Notes: generated by a model from the sequence alone, not told the origin. DNA of 64,000 bases from Bizionia argentinensis JUB59 (GCF_000224335.1 NZ_AFXZ01000002.1:310001-374000), one strand, 5' to 3'; positions 16,169 to 25,803 are shown, counted from the stretch's first letter. Made by a program: numbers and translations.

Positions 16169-17008
16169 TTAAGGAATCCACTTTTTAGGAAAGTTAGGCT
16201 TACGTTTTTCTAAAAAGGCATCACGACCTTCTTTTGCTTCGTCTGTCATATAAGCTAAACGTGTTGCTTCGCCAGCAAAAACCTGTTGCCCAACCATGCC
16301 ATCGTCTGTTAAATTCATAGCAAATTTCAACATTTTAATGGATGTTGGTGATTTTGCTAAAATTTCCTGCGCCCATTCATAAGCTGTCGCTTCTAACTCA
16401 TCATGCGGAATTACAGCGTTAACCATACCCATTTCGTAAGCTTCTTGAGCAGAGTAGTTTCGACCTAAAAAGAAAATTTCACGTGCGCGTTTCTGACCAA
16501 CCATTTTTGCTAAATACGCAGAACCATAGCCACCATCAAAACTGGTAACATCGGCATCCGTTTGTTTAAAAATAGCGTGTTCTTTACTGGCAAGCGTTAA
16601 ATCGCAAACAACATGTAAACTGTGTCCACCACCAACAGCCCAACCTGGAACTACGGCAATAACCGCTTTAGGCATAAAGCGAATTAAGCGTTGTACTTCT
16701 AAAATATTTAAACGGTGATAACCATCTTCACCTACATAACCTTGATGACCTCGCGCCTTTTGATCGCCGCCAGAGCAAAAACTGTAAACACCATCCTTAC
16801 TTGAAGGTCCTTCAGCAGATAATAATACAACACCAATATTTACATCTTCCCCGGCATCATAGAATGCATCATATAATTCTTTCGTCGTTTTCGGACGAAA
16901 AGCATTTCTAATATCAGGTCTGTTAAAAGCAATACGCGCCACACCATTACATTTCTGATAGGTGATATCTTCATATTCTTTAGCGGTTTTCCAGTTTGCT
17001 ACACTCAT
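16169..17008 (-). CDS. menB: 1,4-Dihydroxy-2-naphthoyl-CoA synthase (MenB)
   Basis: A 279-residue crotonase-fold enzyme. Diagnostic features: SGGDQKARG, VPGWAVGGGHSLHVVCDL and TDADVTSFDGGYGSAYLA, followed by GRNYSAQEAYEMGMVN. It closes the naphthoate ring from o-succinylbenzoyl-CoA. The start at 17008 is preferred to the in-frame ATG at 17026 because a TAnnTTTG promoter element at 17024-17031 would otherwise overlap the coding start. It heads the menB-menA run. Confidence 0.93.
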   Translation of the reverse strand: MSVANWKTAKEYEDITYQKCNGVARIAFNRPDIRNAFRPKTTKELYDAFYDAGEDVNIGVVLLSAEGPSSKDGVYSFCSGGDQKARGHQGYVGEDGYHRLNILEVQRLIRFMPKAVIAVVPGWAVGGGHSLHVVCDLTLASKEHAIFKQTDADVTSFDGGYGSAYLAKMVGQKRAREIFFLGRNYSAQEAYEMGMVNAVIPHDELEATAYEWAQEILAKSPTSIKMLKFAMNLTDDGMVGQQVFAGEATRLAYMTDEAKEGRDAFLEKRKPNFPKKWIP

Positions 17009-17023
17009 TTTATCTATTTTAGA

Positions 17024-17031
17024 CAAAAATA
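17024..17031 (-). promoter_or_regulatory. Candidate -7 promoter element of menB
   Basis: TATTTTTG on the minus strand matches TAnnTTTG exactly, with a TTG about 16 bp further upstream. It predicts transcription starting near 17018 and supports the shorter menB start. It lies in the divergent gap before the C1 peptidase gene. Confidence 0.4.
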
Positions 17032-17058
17032 ATTATTATTTAGCTAACAAACCATCCT

Positions 17059-18177
17059 ATGAAGAACATTCTATTTTTATTAGCCCTTCTTTTCAGTTTT
17101 ACAAACAGTTTTTCGCAAGTTTACACCTTTGAACAAGTTATTAATTTGGAAACTACCGAAGTTATTAGTCAAGGAACTACGGGAACGTGCTGGAGTTTTT
17201 CGACCTCTTCATTTTTAGAAAGTGAAATAAAACGTTTAACCGGAAAACAAATTGATGTTTCTGAAATGTATCAGGTCCGCCATACCTATCCTAAAAAAGC
17301 TTGGAATTACGTTATGCGCCAAGGAAAAGCGCAATTTGGAGAAGGCGGTTTAGCACATGATGTTATGAATAGTATTCGTGAAAATGGGTTAGTTCCAAAA
17401 TCGGTTTATAGTGGAATGGACGCCGATGCTAGCGGACATAACCACGCCGAATTGGCTGCCCTTTTAAAAGGCATGTTAGATGTTTATATTGATAATCCGA
17501 GCAGAAGCTTATCGCCTAAATGGCAAGGGATTGTTAGCCATACGCTAGATACGTATTTAGGTAAAGATATTACAGATTTCACTTATGAAGGTGTTCAATA
17601 CACCCCAAAATCCTTTCAGGCAATGACTAAAATTAATCCTGATAATTATGTGAGTCTAACGTCATTTACACATCATCCTTTTTACTCGCAATTCATTTTA
17701 AATATTCCTGATAATTTCTCAAATGGTAGTTTTTATAATGTGACTTTAGATGATATGATGGCGACACTTAATCGTGCATTAGAAAATGGTTATACAGTTG
17801 AATTAGATTGTGATGTAAGTGAAAGAACTTTTTCTGCCAAGCAAGGTCTTGCTGTAATTCCAGATGATGAAGCGCATTTTAAAGAAATTATGACGCAAGT
17901 TCGTCCAGAGAAAAATATTACGCAAGCATACAGACAACAAGAGTTTGAAAGCTATGCAACGCAAGACGATCATTTAATGCATATTACTGGAACCATGAGC
18001 GATCAAAATGGCAAAATTTATTATAAAGTAAAAAACTCTTGGGGAACCGATGACATGTATATAGCTAATGGTGGATTCGTTTACATGAGTGAAGCTTATA
18101 TGCGCCTAAAAACTATTGCAATAATGATTCATAAAGATGCTATGACTAAAGATTTGAAAAAGAAATTGAAGTTGTAA
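17059..18177 (+). CDS. Secreted C1-family cysteine peptidase (bleomycin hydrolase-like)
   Basis: A 372-residue protein with a signal peptide (about residues 1-19, MKNILFLLALLFSFTNSFS). The catalytic cysteine is in GTTGTCWSFST, the histidine in DDHLMHITG and the asparagine in KNSWG, the arrangement of papain-clan peptidase C/bleomycin hydrolase. Unlike cytosolic bleomycin hydrolases it is exported and shorter than the usual ~450 residues. It is probably an aminopeptidase of the periplasm. It is transcribed alone, divergent from menB. Confidence 0.87.
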   Translation: MKNILFLLALLFSFTNSFSQVYTFEQVINLETTEVISQGTTGTCWSFSTSSFLESEIKRLTGKQIDVSEMYQVRHTYPKKAWNYVMRQGKAQFGEGGLAHDVMNSIRENGLVPKSVYSGMDADASGHNHAELAALLKGMLDVYIDNPSRSLSPKWQGIVSHTLDTYLGKDITDFTYEGVQYTPKSFQAMTKINPDNYVSLTSFTHHPFYSQFILNIPDNFSNGSFYNVTLDDMMATLNRALENGYTVELDCDVSERTFSAKQGLAVIPDDEAHFKEIMTQVRPEKNITQAYRQQEFESYATQDDHLMHITGTMSDQNGKIYYKVKNSWGTDDMYIANGGFVYMSEAYMRLKTIAIMIHKDAMTKDLKKKLKL

Positions 18178-18371
18178 AAATAGTAATGCCGGACAGATAA
18201 TTTAGACCCCTTCGCTTATAGAAACAACCCGTCTGACGCTAGCCAAGGAATGAAAACCTGATTTATATGCATTTAAAACATAAATACGCAAAAAATCATA
18301 GTTATAAATCCATTCTTTGAGTTTTCTACTTCACAACTTTCATAGTTAAGACTACTAATGCTTTAAAACAC

Positions 18372-18413
18372 AAAAAAGTCATCAACTTCTAAATCGTAGT
18401 TGATGACTTTTTT
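18372..18413. terminator. Bidirectional terminator between C1 peptidase and cvfB
   Basis: A 16-bp perfect stem (18372-18387 with 18398-18413) with a 10-nt loop has an A-run on the left and a T-run on the right, so it can stop transcription from both converging genes. Confidence 0.85.
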
Positions 18414-18452
18414 TTAAATGCTTTTCTAGTTATTGAATATACCAGAAAAATC

Positions 18453-19286
18453 TTATTCTACTAAATAAATTCCGTCGTCTTTAATTTCAATAAGTTTTTG
18501 CTTATAAAGTGTACCGATCGCTTTTTTAAAGCTCTTTTTACTCATTTGAAGCGCATTTTTAATAGCTTCCGGATCAGATTTATCCGTCAACTTTAAAAAA
18601 CCACCATGATCATCGAGTTCTTTCATGATTAAATCAGCATTAGGCTCAATACTTCTATATCCTATTTTACCTAAACCGATATCCAGCTTATTGTCAGGAC
18701 GTATTTTTTTAACAAAACCTTTTAAGCGATCACCAATAGATAAATCTTGAAAAATATCATCGGTAAAAATTAAGCCTTGATGTATTTTGTTTACAATAAC
18801 ATTCATGCCAATATCCGATGGATGCGAAACTATTAAATCCACTTCCTGAAATTGTTCAACAGTTAATTCCTTATTATCTAAAAACTGATTGGTTTTACTA
18901 GAAGCCACTAAACGATTCGATTCGTCATCTAGAAAACAATAAACTAAATACCAGCCGCCTTTTTTCATACTAAAAGCTTGCTCTCTAAACGGACAGAATA
19001 ATTCTTTAACCATTCCCCAGTCTAAAAAAGCACCATGATCGGTAACTGCATTACAGCGTAATACAGCAAACTCACCGCGCATTATATAAGGCTTATCGGT
19101 AACGGCAACTAGTCGTTCTTCATTATCTAGATACACAAATACATCCAGCTTATCCCAAATTTTAAATTCCTTCGGTACATAGCGGTTTGGCAATAATACT
19201 TCATTGCCTTCATCGTCTTCTAAAAACAATCCAGGTTCTGTTTCCCGTAATATTTCTAATGTATTGTATTCTCCAATTTTTATCAT
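18453..19286 (-). CDS. CvfB-like S1 RNA-binding protein
   Basis: A 277-residue protein with tandem S1-like OB folds (about residues 1-65, 70-135, 145-215) and a C-terminal winged helix (about 220-277, KNALQMSKKSFKKAIGTLYKQ). This is the CvfB/YitL domain order. Family members bind RNA and affect virulence or stress expression in Firmicutes; its role in Bacteroidota is not known. It sits between DUF2853 and menB in the menaquinone locus, in the same orientation, though terminators on both sides make it a separate transcription unit. Confidence 0.87.
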   Translation of the reverse strand: MIKIGEYNTLEILRETEPGLFLEDDEGNEVLLPNRYVPKEFKIWDKLDVFVYLDNEERLVAVTDKPYIMRGEFAVLRCNAVTDHGAFLDWGMVKELFCPFREQAFSMKKGGWYLVYCFLDDESNRLVASSKTNQFLDNKELTVEQFQEVDLIVSHPSDIGMNVIVNKIHQGLIFTDDIFQDLSIGDRLKGFVKKIRPDNKLDIGLGKIGYRSIEPNADLIMKELDDHGGFLKLTDKSDPEAIKNALQMSKKSFKKAIGTLYKQKLIEIKDDGIYLVE

Positions 19287-19374
19287 GGCACAAAGATAAT
19301 ATTTTATAGGATACTAAGCACATCTGTTTATTGGATTTAGATATGGTAATTTTAAAATCACTTTTGTCCATAAA

Positions 19375-19405
19375 AAAAACGTCACTTGAAACAAGTGACG
19401 TTTTT
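19375..19405. terminator. Terminator downstream of the DUF2853 gene
   Basis: A 14-bp perfect stem (19375-19388 with 19392-19405) with a 3-nt loop and flanking A and T runs. On the minus strand it follows the DUF2853 stop and precedes cvfB. Confidence 0.85.
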
Positions 19406-19444
19406 AAAATTTGAAATTTTATATTTATGAAGTTTTACTAATAT

Positions 19445-19783
19445 TTAGTAAATACCTTCTTTTTTGAAATGTTTCGTTAATAAATAATAAACAACTGCTC
19501 TGTACTTATTTCGGTTTGATTTGCCGTATTGTTCCATGACTGAATCAATTGCTTTATCTAATTCTGGACTATCTTTTAAGCCTAGCTTCTTAATTAAGAA
19601 ATTATTCTTTACCGTAGCTAATTCAGCTGGATCTGTAGCCGATACTGTTGCAGCATCTGCATTGTAAATTGATGGTCCACAACCAATAGTTACTTTAGTT
19701 AATAAGTCCATATCTGCAGTTACACCAATTTTATCTTTTAAATCGGCTGCGTATTTGGTGATTAAATCGTCTCTCTTACTCAT
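19445..19783 (-). CDS. DUF2853 family protein
   Basis: A 112-residue soluble protein beginning MSKRDDLITKYAADLK. The KVTIGCGPSIYNADA segment and the YRAVVYYLLTKHFKKE tail are those of the DUF2853 family. The upstream ATG at 19795 adds only MQNK and is less likely. The function is unknown. It lies 74 bp downstream of menD on the same strand and ahead of a strong terminator, so it probably ends the thioesterase-menF-menD transcript. Confidence 0.85.
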   Translation of the reverse strand: MSKRDDLITKYAADLKDKIGVTADMDLLTKVTIGCGPSIYNADAATVSATDPAELATVKNNFLIKKLGLKDSPELDKAIDSVMEQYGKSNRNKYRAVVYYLLTKHFKKEGIY

Positions 19784-19857
19784 TTTATTTTGCATTTAAA
19801 TTAAAAAATCACTCTTTGATCTAAATATAAATAATATCTAGTTAATTTAAAAGAAAA

Positions 19858-21618
19858 TTACTTAACAAACTTGAAATAATTCAGTAAAACTTCATCGTTT
19901 ACCGTTCTAGGTGTAAATATCTCCAATATTTTAGGCTTTTCGGACTCACTATAAAAATCCTTTAATTTATTTTTAACCTGTATGGCATTGGATGCGGTTA
20001 CATATTGAAAACCATACATGCTAGCAAGATGCTTAGCTGTTAAATCATGTTTTGTTTCAAAGAAGTTTTCAAAATTTTCGGAATCTGTATTTCCTGGTAA
20101 AATTCTAAAAATACCACCACCCTGATTATTGATTATAACAATCCTAAAATTTGCTGGAATATAATTATTCCATAAAGCATTACTGTCGTAAAAAAAGCTT
20201 AAATCGCCAGTAATAAAAACGGTTTGCTTGGTGTTACTTACCGCACAACCAATAGCAGTTGATGTACTACCATCAATACCACTTGTACCGCGATTACAGA
20301 ACACTTGTATGGATTTATGAATATCGAAAAGTTGAGCGTACCTAATTGTGGAGCTGTTTCCTAATTGTAACACAATACCGCGTGGTAGACTTTTAAATAA
20401 GGTTTCAAAAGCTTGAAAATCGCTAAAAGGAATTGTGGTTAAATATTCGCTATGCTTCTCTTTACGGTGATTTTTAACCGCTTCCCAAGTAGCTTTATAA
20501 TCACTTTTTACAAAATGTGTGATTTGCGGTAAAAAGGTTTCAAAGAAATTATTCGGTGTTGTTTCAATATGCTTTTCTAAACAGAAAAAAGTATCATTTG
20601 CATAATCCCTGTCAATGTGCCAATGTTCTTTAGGCTGATATGTTCTTAAATAGTCTTTAATTTTTTTAGAAACTATCAATCCTCCAAAAGTAAGTAGAAT
20701 ATCCGGTTGTAAAGCCTTGAAATCTTCCTCATCCAAAGAGGCAATCATGGTATCAATACTATTAAAAAACCCAGGATTATGAATATTGGATGTTGTTTCT
20801 GTAAAAACAATAACGCTATTATCCTTAACTAACTCGTCTAACCATTTTTGCTCAACAGCATTTGGAGGATTAACACCTACCAAAACCATTTTTTTAGCTG
20901 AACTGTTCCATGCATCCAAGCATTGGTTGTAAATAAAATCGTCTATTTTACTAGGGCGTTTTTCAAAACCTATAACTTTCGGGTTTACAATTAAAGTATC
21001 CGTTAATTCATAAAGTGGCTCATGAAAAGGCATATTTATGTGAACAGGTCCACGTTTCGATAAAGCTTTATTCAACGCTTTATTAATTTCGGTTTCATTT
21101 TCCTGCTGCAATTCCTGTTTTCTTCCTAAAAGACGTTCAAGTTTATTTTCAATATTTTTAAAAATAGCAGGTTCGTCTTCATCGCGGTTTTTAAATTCAG
21201 CATCCATTTGAGAACTCAAATTAGCCGTATAAAGTATATGGTTTTTATAAACATCCTGCTGATTAATGGTTTGCCCATCTCCTATTCCAATTAAATGCTT
21301 TGGCCTGTCTGCCGATAAAACGACTAATGGAATATGACTATAATATGCCTCCGCAACTGCTGGATAATAATTTAAAAGCGCACTACCAGAACTACAAACA
21401 ACAGCAACTGGTTTTTGAATTTGCTGCGCAATTCCTAAAGCAAAAAAAGCAGCACAACGCTCGTCCACAATGCTGTAACAAGTAAAGAAATCATCGTTGG
21501 AAAAACCAAGAGTTATAGGTGCATTTCGGCTACCCGGAGAGATTACTATGTGTTGAACGTTTTTAGCTTTACAAAGCTGAATAATCGTTTGAGCAAGCGG
21601 AATTTTTGGGTATTGCAT
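19858..21618 (-). CDS. menD: SEPHCHC synthase (MenD)
   Basis: A 586-residue thiamine-diphosphate enzyme of normal length. Visible motifs: SPGSRNAP, VDERCAAFFALG with the catalytic glutamate, CSSGSALLNYYPA, RGTSGIDGSTS and GDLSFFYDSNALWN with NNQGGGIF. It joins isochorismate and 2-oxoglutarate. It follows menF by about 50 bp on the same strand. Confidence 0.94.
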   Translation of the reverse strand: MQYPKIPLAQTIIQLCKAKNVQHIVISPGSRNAPITLGFSNDDFFTCYSIVDERCAAFFALGIAQQIQKPVAVVCSSGSALLNYYPAVAEAYYSHIPLVVLSADRPKHLIGIGDGQTINQQDVYKNHILYTANLSSQMDAEFKNRDEDEPAIFKNIENKLERLLGRKQELQQENETEINKALNKALSKRGPVHINMPFHEPLYELTDTLIVNPKVIGFEKRPSKIDDFIYNQCLDAWNSSAKKMVLVGVNPPNAVEQKWLDELVKDNSVIVFTETTSNIHNPGFFNSIDTMIASLDEEDFKALQPDILLTFGGLIVSKKIKDYLRTYQPKEHWHIDRDYANDTFFCLEKHIETTPNNFFETFLPQITHFVKSDYKATWEAVKNHRKEKHSEYLTTIPFSDFQAFETLFKSLPRGIVLQLGNSSTIRYAQLFDIHKSIQVFCNRGTSGIDGSTSTAIGCAVSNTKQTVFITGDLSFFYDSNALWNNYIPANFRIVIINNQGGGIFRILPGNTDSENFENFFETKHDLTAKHLASMYGFQYVTASNAIQVKNKLKDFYSESEKPKILEIFTPRTVNDEVLLNYFKFVK

Positions 21619-21668
21619 TTAAGGTTGATTCTAACGGTAAAAATAACAAATAGCGGACTGTAAAAAAA

Positions 21669-22805
21669 TTATTGTAATACCTTTTTCATAGTTTGAGATT
21701 TTGCCACCGTTTCCTCCCATTCCTTGGTCGGATTAGATCCATCGGTAATACCGCCGCCTATATATATAAAGGCTTCATTATTTTGAATTTCCATACAGCG
21801 AAGATTGACAAATAAATTAGAAACAGTTTTAATACTCGCGTAGGCATTGTTTTCAACATTACGTCGATTGGAGTTTCTGGAAACTGATTTTTTAAGATTT
21901 AATTCTCCTAAAAACCCAGAGTAATAGGTACGTTTATAAAGTTCATTTTCAATGATAAAACTTTTAGCAATTTCTTTTGGCATTCCACAAACCGCCGGTG
22001 TTGGATGTAACGTTTTTATAATATTCTTTAAACCTGACTCTTCGGAATTGATGCGCCCTGAAATATGCGTTTTTAAATGCAGTAAACTTCCTGCTTTTGT
22101 TGTTTCCACGTCTGAAACTGTAATAGATTCCAGATGATTCTTTAGACCTGAAACTATAAAATCAGTAACTATTTGTTGCTCATGTAATTCCTTTTCCTGC
22201 CAAATAACATCGGTGGTATCTTTATAAACTTGCGTACCCGCGAGTGCCATAGTTTTTACTTGCTTATTTTCTACGTGTAGTAAGGTTTCTGGTGTAGCGC
22301 CTAACCACAACCCTATTTGTGGATGAAACCATATGTAAACATAAGCGGTTGGATAGGCAGATAGTAATTTTTTAAATACTTCAATCTGTTGTGCTTCTGA
22401 AATTGTAACTGCTTCTTTTCTGGATAATACCACTTTTTCAAAAGCATCATCAAGAATGGCTTCGACACCTTTTTCTACAAGTTCAATATGATCTTGCTTT
22501 GCGGAAGATTCCTTTATTATTTGAGTCGCTTCAGAAGTTGAATTTGTGCTTTTTTTAACTTTAAAATCAAGGGAATCACATTCCATAATTTCAGATGCAT
22601 CTACAGGAATTAAAACACTAGGATCTTCTAAATTAAATGGCGCAAAAACGAATCCACTTTCCGTAAAATCTGTCGTTTTATAAAGTGTATTATCATTCTG
22701 TAAAAAAGATTTTATAGCAGTGGCACCTGGGTTTCTATAGGCAGCAAAAGGTAAATTGTTGGCAAACTGATCTTGAAGTCGCTCAAAAAAAGTCGTAAAA
22801 GTCAT
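21669..22805 (-). CDS. menF: Isochorismate synthase (MenF)
   Basis: A 378-residue chorismate-utilising enzyme with a short N-terminal region. Motifs: KVVLSRKEAV, GLWLGATPETLL, MALAGTQ, HPTPAVCGMPKE and IGGGITDGSNPTKEWEE. The context (thioesterase-menF-menD) favours isochorismate synthase over a siderophore EntC homologue or anthranilate synthase. It starts 3 bp after the thioesterase stop, so the two are cotranscribed. Confidence 0.92.
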   Translation of the reverse strand: MTFTTFFERLQDQFANNLPFAAYRNPGATAIKSFLQNDNTLYKTTDFTESGFVFAPFNLEDPSVLIPVDASEIMECDSLDFKVKKSTNSTSEATQIIKESSAKQDHIELVEKGVEAILDDAFEKVVLSRKEAVTISEAQQIEVFKKLLSAYPTAYVYIWFHPQIGLWLGATPETLLHVENKQVKTMALAGTQVYKDTTDVIWQEKELHEQQIVTDFIVSGLKNHLESITVSDVETTKAGSLLHLKTHISGRINSEESGLKNIIKTLHPTPAVCGMPKEIAKSFIIENELYKRTYYSGFLGELNLKKSVSRNSNRRNVENNAYASIKTVSNLFVNLRCMEIQNNEAFIYIGGGITDGSNPTKEWEETVAKSQTMKKVLQ

Positions 22806-22808
22806 AGC

Positions 22809-23234
22809 TTATTTTTTTCGTGGTAAAGAAATAGTTGAAAGTCGGCAAATTGAAATCAAATTGTCATCATCGTCAGTCACACGAATATCTAAAAGTTGCG
22901 TGGTTCTACCCTTATGTAAAAAAGTCGCTTTTGCATAAACATGGCCTTCGGTTACACTTTTTACGTGATTGGCCGTAATTTCAATACCACGAACAAATAC
23001 TTCATCTAAATTTGAAAATAAATGCGAAGCAAAACTACCAACACTTTCCGCTAATGCTGCTGTCGCGCCACCATGTAAAACACCATCTGGTTGATATACG
23101 CGCGAATTAACAGGCATTTTAGCAATTAGGAAATCATCTCCAAAATCCGAAATCGTAATTTCCAGAGTTTCCATTAAGGTATTTTTGCAAACCGCATTGA
23201 TTTGTTTAAGTTTGGCTTCTTTAGATATTGACAT
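22809..23234 (-). CDS. PaaI-type hotdog thioesterase, candidate DHNA-CoA thioesterase (MenI)
   Basis: A 141-residue hotdog-fold enzyme with the PaaI signature PDGVLHGGATAALAESVGS. The start at 23234 (MSISKEAK) is taken rather than 23258, because TACATTTG of the likely promoter spans 23256-23263. It is the first gene of the menF-menD operon, so hydrolysis of DHNA-CoA (MenI activity) is a reasonable inference, though phenylacetate-type thioesterases look alike. Confidence 0.85.
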   Translation of the reverse strand: MSISKEAKLKQINAVCKNTLMETLEITISDFGDDFLIAKMPVNSRVYQPDGVLHGGATAALAESVGSFASHLFSNLDEVFVRGIEITANHVKSVTEGHVYAKATFLHKGRTTQLLDIRVTDDDDNLISICRLSTISLPRKK

Positions 23235-23255
23235 AAAATACTGTATTTTTAAATC

Positions 23256-23263
23256 CAAATGTA
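23256..23263 (-). promoter_or_regulatory. Candidate -7 element of the thioesterase-menF-menD operon
   Basis: TACATTTG on the minus strand matches TAnnTTTG, with TTTTG 21 bp further upstream as a possible -33 box. The transcription start would be near 23249, which fits the start codon at 23234 and excludes 23258. Confidence 0.45.
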
Positions 23264-23288
23264 AAAGTACAAAAACACGCGCTACAAA

Positions 23289-23930
23289 ATGAATTTAACC
23301 GAAAAGGAAATATCCTATACCACCACAAATAGTTATGCCACTTTAAATACGCTAACCGCTTCCACAAAAAACGTTTGGTTTGTTTGCCATGGCATGGGTT
23401 TTTTAAGTCGGTATTTTTTACGGTATTTTCAAGCATTATCTGCTGAAGAAAATTATATTATTGCACCACAAGCCCAAAGTAAATACTATATTCCTCCTAA
23501 ATTCAAACATGTTGGCTCCAGTTGGTTAACCAAAGAAAATACGGTTAAAGAAACCGAGAATATTATGCGTTATTTTGATTCGGTTTTAGAAGCCGAAGCA
23601 ATTCCAGAGGATGTGAATCTTATAGTTTTAGGGTATTCCCAAGGTGTAAGTGTTGCCACACGGTATTTAGTGAAACGGCAATTAAAGTGTGCCCAATTAG
23701 TGTTGCATTCTGGCGGTATTCCTAAAGAATTAACGGAGAATGATTTTGACTACTTAAGTGAAACAACCAAGGTTTCCCTAATATATGGTGATTCTGATGA
23801 GTATTTAAATGATGAACGTATGAATTATGAAGAAAAGCGTGCGCAAGAATTATTTGGCAAACGTTTACAATTAGTACCTTTTCAAGGTAAACATGAAGTA
23901 AATGTTGAAATTATAAACAGTCTGGTTTAA
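23289..23930 (+). CDS. Alpha/beta hydrolase (carboxylesterase-like)
   Basis: A 213-residue serine hydrolase. The nucleophile elbow is LGYSQGVSVA, the aspartate lies in YGDSDEYL, and the histidine in FQGKHEVN; this is the phospholipase/carboxylesterase layout. It is divergent from the thioesterase-menF-menD operon. A MenH (SHCHC synthase) role is conceivable since no other MenH is in the window, but the sequence looks closer to esterases, so I leave the substrate open. Confidence 0.8.
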   Translation: MNLTEKEISYTTTNSYATLNTLTASTKNVWFVCHGMGFLSRYFLRYFQALSAEENYIIAPQAQSKYYIPPKFKHVGSSWLTKENTVKETENIMRYFDSVLEAEAIPEDVNLIVLGYSQGVSVATRYLVKRQLKCAQLVLHSGGIPKELTENDFDYLSETTKVSLIYGDSDEYLNDERMNYEEKRAQELFGKRLQLVPFQGKHEVNVEIINSLV

Positions 23931-23933
23931 TAT

Positions 23934-24902
23934 TTAGCTAATCAGATTTTGGATAATCTCTCGTGTTGGTAAAATAGCTTTAGTATGTTCAATACTTGGT
24001 CCAGCAACCCAAACCGTTTTATACGTTGCTTCTTTAGCTGCTTTTTCTGTAGCTTTCATACCAATATAAAAACGAACCATTTTAACCCATTTTTTAAGCG
24101 TTTTGTTTTTATTTAATAGCTTTTCGATTCCAGTAGATTTGGTTCCAATTTTCTGAACATAAGGTGTGTTAATAACGGTACATGGCGTTCCGGAAATACG
24201 CTCTGTCATGACGATATCTTTGGCGCCATAATTCACACACGCTTGCTTATAATCGTCGGTTACACCAGCTTCTATTGAGGCAATAAATGGACTTCCCACA
24301 GAAACGCCGTCAGCTCCATAACTCATCATTTTATCCATATCCGCTTTGCAGCCAACACCACCTGCAGAGATAACAGGAATAGATATTTCTTTTTTAAGTA
24401 AAAGGATTAATTCTTCCGGTGATAAATTTCCACGATGACCACCTGCTTCGCTATTTACCGCAATGGCAGCATCGGCTCCGAGCTGCTCTACTTTTTTAGC
24501 GAAATGTAAATCGGTAACATCACATAATACTTTAATACCAACAGCGTGTGCTTCTCTAATAGTTTCTTCAGGACTTCCAAGAGAGGTAATTATAAAATCG
24601 CAACCCTCTTCGCAAATTACGCGTAACTGCTCAAGGTATTTAACGTTAGATTTGTTTACAATTAGGTTAAATCCAAACGATCCTCCCGTGCCATCCGGCT
24701 GGCTAGCTTTTGCTTTCGCTTCTTTTAATTCTAAAATAGCTTCACGTAACTCGTCTAAAGTGCGGTAGTTTAAAGCGGGAATACAACCAGCAACGCCACT
24801 TTTCATGCCTTCTATAACCATTGCGGTATTGGACACCAAAAACATTGGTGCTATGATAATTGGGTGTTTTATTTTAAGAAGTTTTGTGAGTTGTGTAGAC
24901 AT
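23934..24902 (-). CDS. Nitronate monooxygenase-like flavoprotein
   Basis: A 322-residue TIM-barrel FMN protein of the nitronate monooxygenase/2-nitropropane dioxygenase family. It has PIIIAPMFLVSN at the N-terminus, AVNSEAGGHRG and VISAGGVGCKADM in the FMN region, and DGVSVGSPFIAS. It probably detoxifies nitronates. It converges with the hydrolase, only 3 bp separating the stops. A second family member lies at 36381-37358. Confidence 0.87.
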   Translation of the reverse strand: MSTQLTKLLKIKHPIIIAPMFLVSNTAMVIEGMKSGVAGCIPALNYRTLDELREAILELKEAKAKASQPDGTGGSFGFNLIVNKSNVKYLEQLRVICEEGCDFIITSLGSPEETIREAHAVGIKVLCDVTDLHFAKKVEQLGADAAIAVNSEAGGHRGNLSPEELILLLKKEISIPVISAGGVGCKADMDKMMSYGADGVSVGSPFIASIEAGVTDDYKQACVNYGAKDIVMTERISGTPCTVINTPYVQKIGTKSTGIEKLLNKNKTLKKWVKMVRFYIGMKATEKAAKEATYKTVWVAGPSIEHTKAILPTREIIQNLIS

Positions 24903-25012
24903 TTTTAAATTTTTAATGGACCTTACAGCTTTCTAAAACCTGTGAGATTTAAATAACGAATGCAAATGTAATTAAATTTATTATGCACGCATAGTTTATT
25001 TGATGTAAAAAC

Positions 25013-25747
25013 TTAAGACTTCTGCGCTAGAATAATGTTTTCATTTTCTGAAAATCCAAAGTAATTGTCAGCAGTTTCATTAAAGGATAAAACTTCTGTT
25101 TTAAAACCAGATTCTTCTAATCTTTTAGATAATCCTGAAACTGAATATACTCTTAAATGATCTTCTTGGCCAAAATGCTGTAAAAGTTCTTTTTCAGTTG
25201 TAATGGAATGATTTTTATAGATTTCTCCAGCTTTAAAAGGCGTTTGTACATAACACAAGCCTTTTGTTTTTAATATTCTATATAGTTCATGCATGGCTTT
25301 TTTATCTTGCAAAACGTGCTCTAAAACATGATAACATAATACAACATCATAGTAATTGTCTGGCTCATCAATCGCTTCGATGTTGAGCGTTTTCATAGTC
25401 TTAAACTCACCCAAATAATCTGATGTTATATACTCGCAAGTATTATATTTCTCTATTTTACTTTTCATGCTTTTAGAAGGTGAAAAGTAAAATATTCTTT
25501 TATTTTCTAACGTATTTTCAAGTATGGTATATAATCTTCTATTTCGAGCAACACTGCCACATTTTGGACAAAGTTTATCGAAGTTTTCTGTTCTAACAAA
25601 TTTGGATAATTTAAAATCACACATATTACATTGGTGGGTATTTCCTCTGTAAAAGAATGCAATAATACTTCTAAAAAAGCCCTCATTTTTCTCTATGAAT
25701 TTACTGGGTAAGACGCTTTTTATTTTTTTCTTTAGTATTTGGTACAT
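25013..25747 (-). CDS. SAM-dependent methyltransferase with N-terminal zinc ribbon
   Basis: A 244-residue protein. Two cysteine pairs (CNMC near residue 40 and CPKC near 60) form a likely zinc ribbon. A class I methyltransferase fold follows, with YYDVVLCYHVLEHVLQD as the motif II/III region and LYRILKTKGLCYVQTPF as the post-motif. The acceptor is unknown; such proteins often act on sugars or small molecules in surface-glycan pathways. It is transcribed alone, downstream of dnaK on the same strand but beyond a terminator. Confidence 0.8.
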   Translation of the reverse strand: MYQILKKKIKSVLPSKFIEKNEGFFRSIIAFFYRGNTHQCNMCDFKLSKFVRTENFDKLCPKCGSVARNRRLYTILENTLENKRIFYFSPSKSMKSKIEKYNTCEYITSDYLGEFKTMKTLNIEAIDEPDNYYDVVLCYHVLEHVLQDKKAMHELYRILKTKGLCYVQTPFKAGEIYKNHSITTEKELLQHFGQEDHLRVYSVSGLSKRLEESGFKTEVLSFNETADNYFGFSENENIILAQKS

Positions 25748-25803
25748 TTAGCTGTAATTCTTATATGTTTCGAAGATAACTTTTTTAACAATTATAAATA
25801 AAA

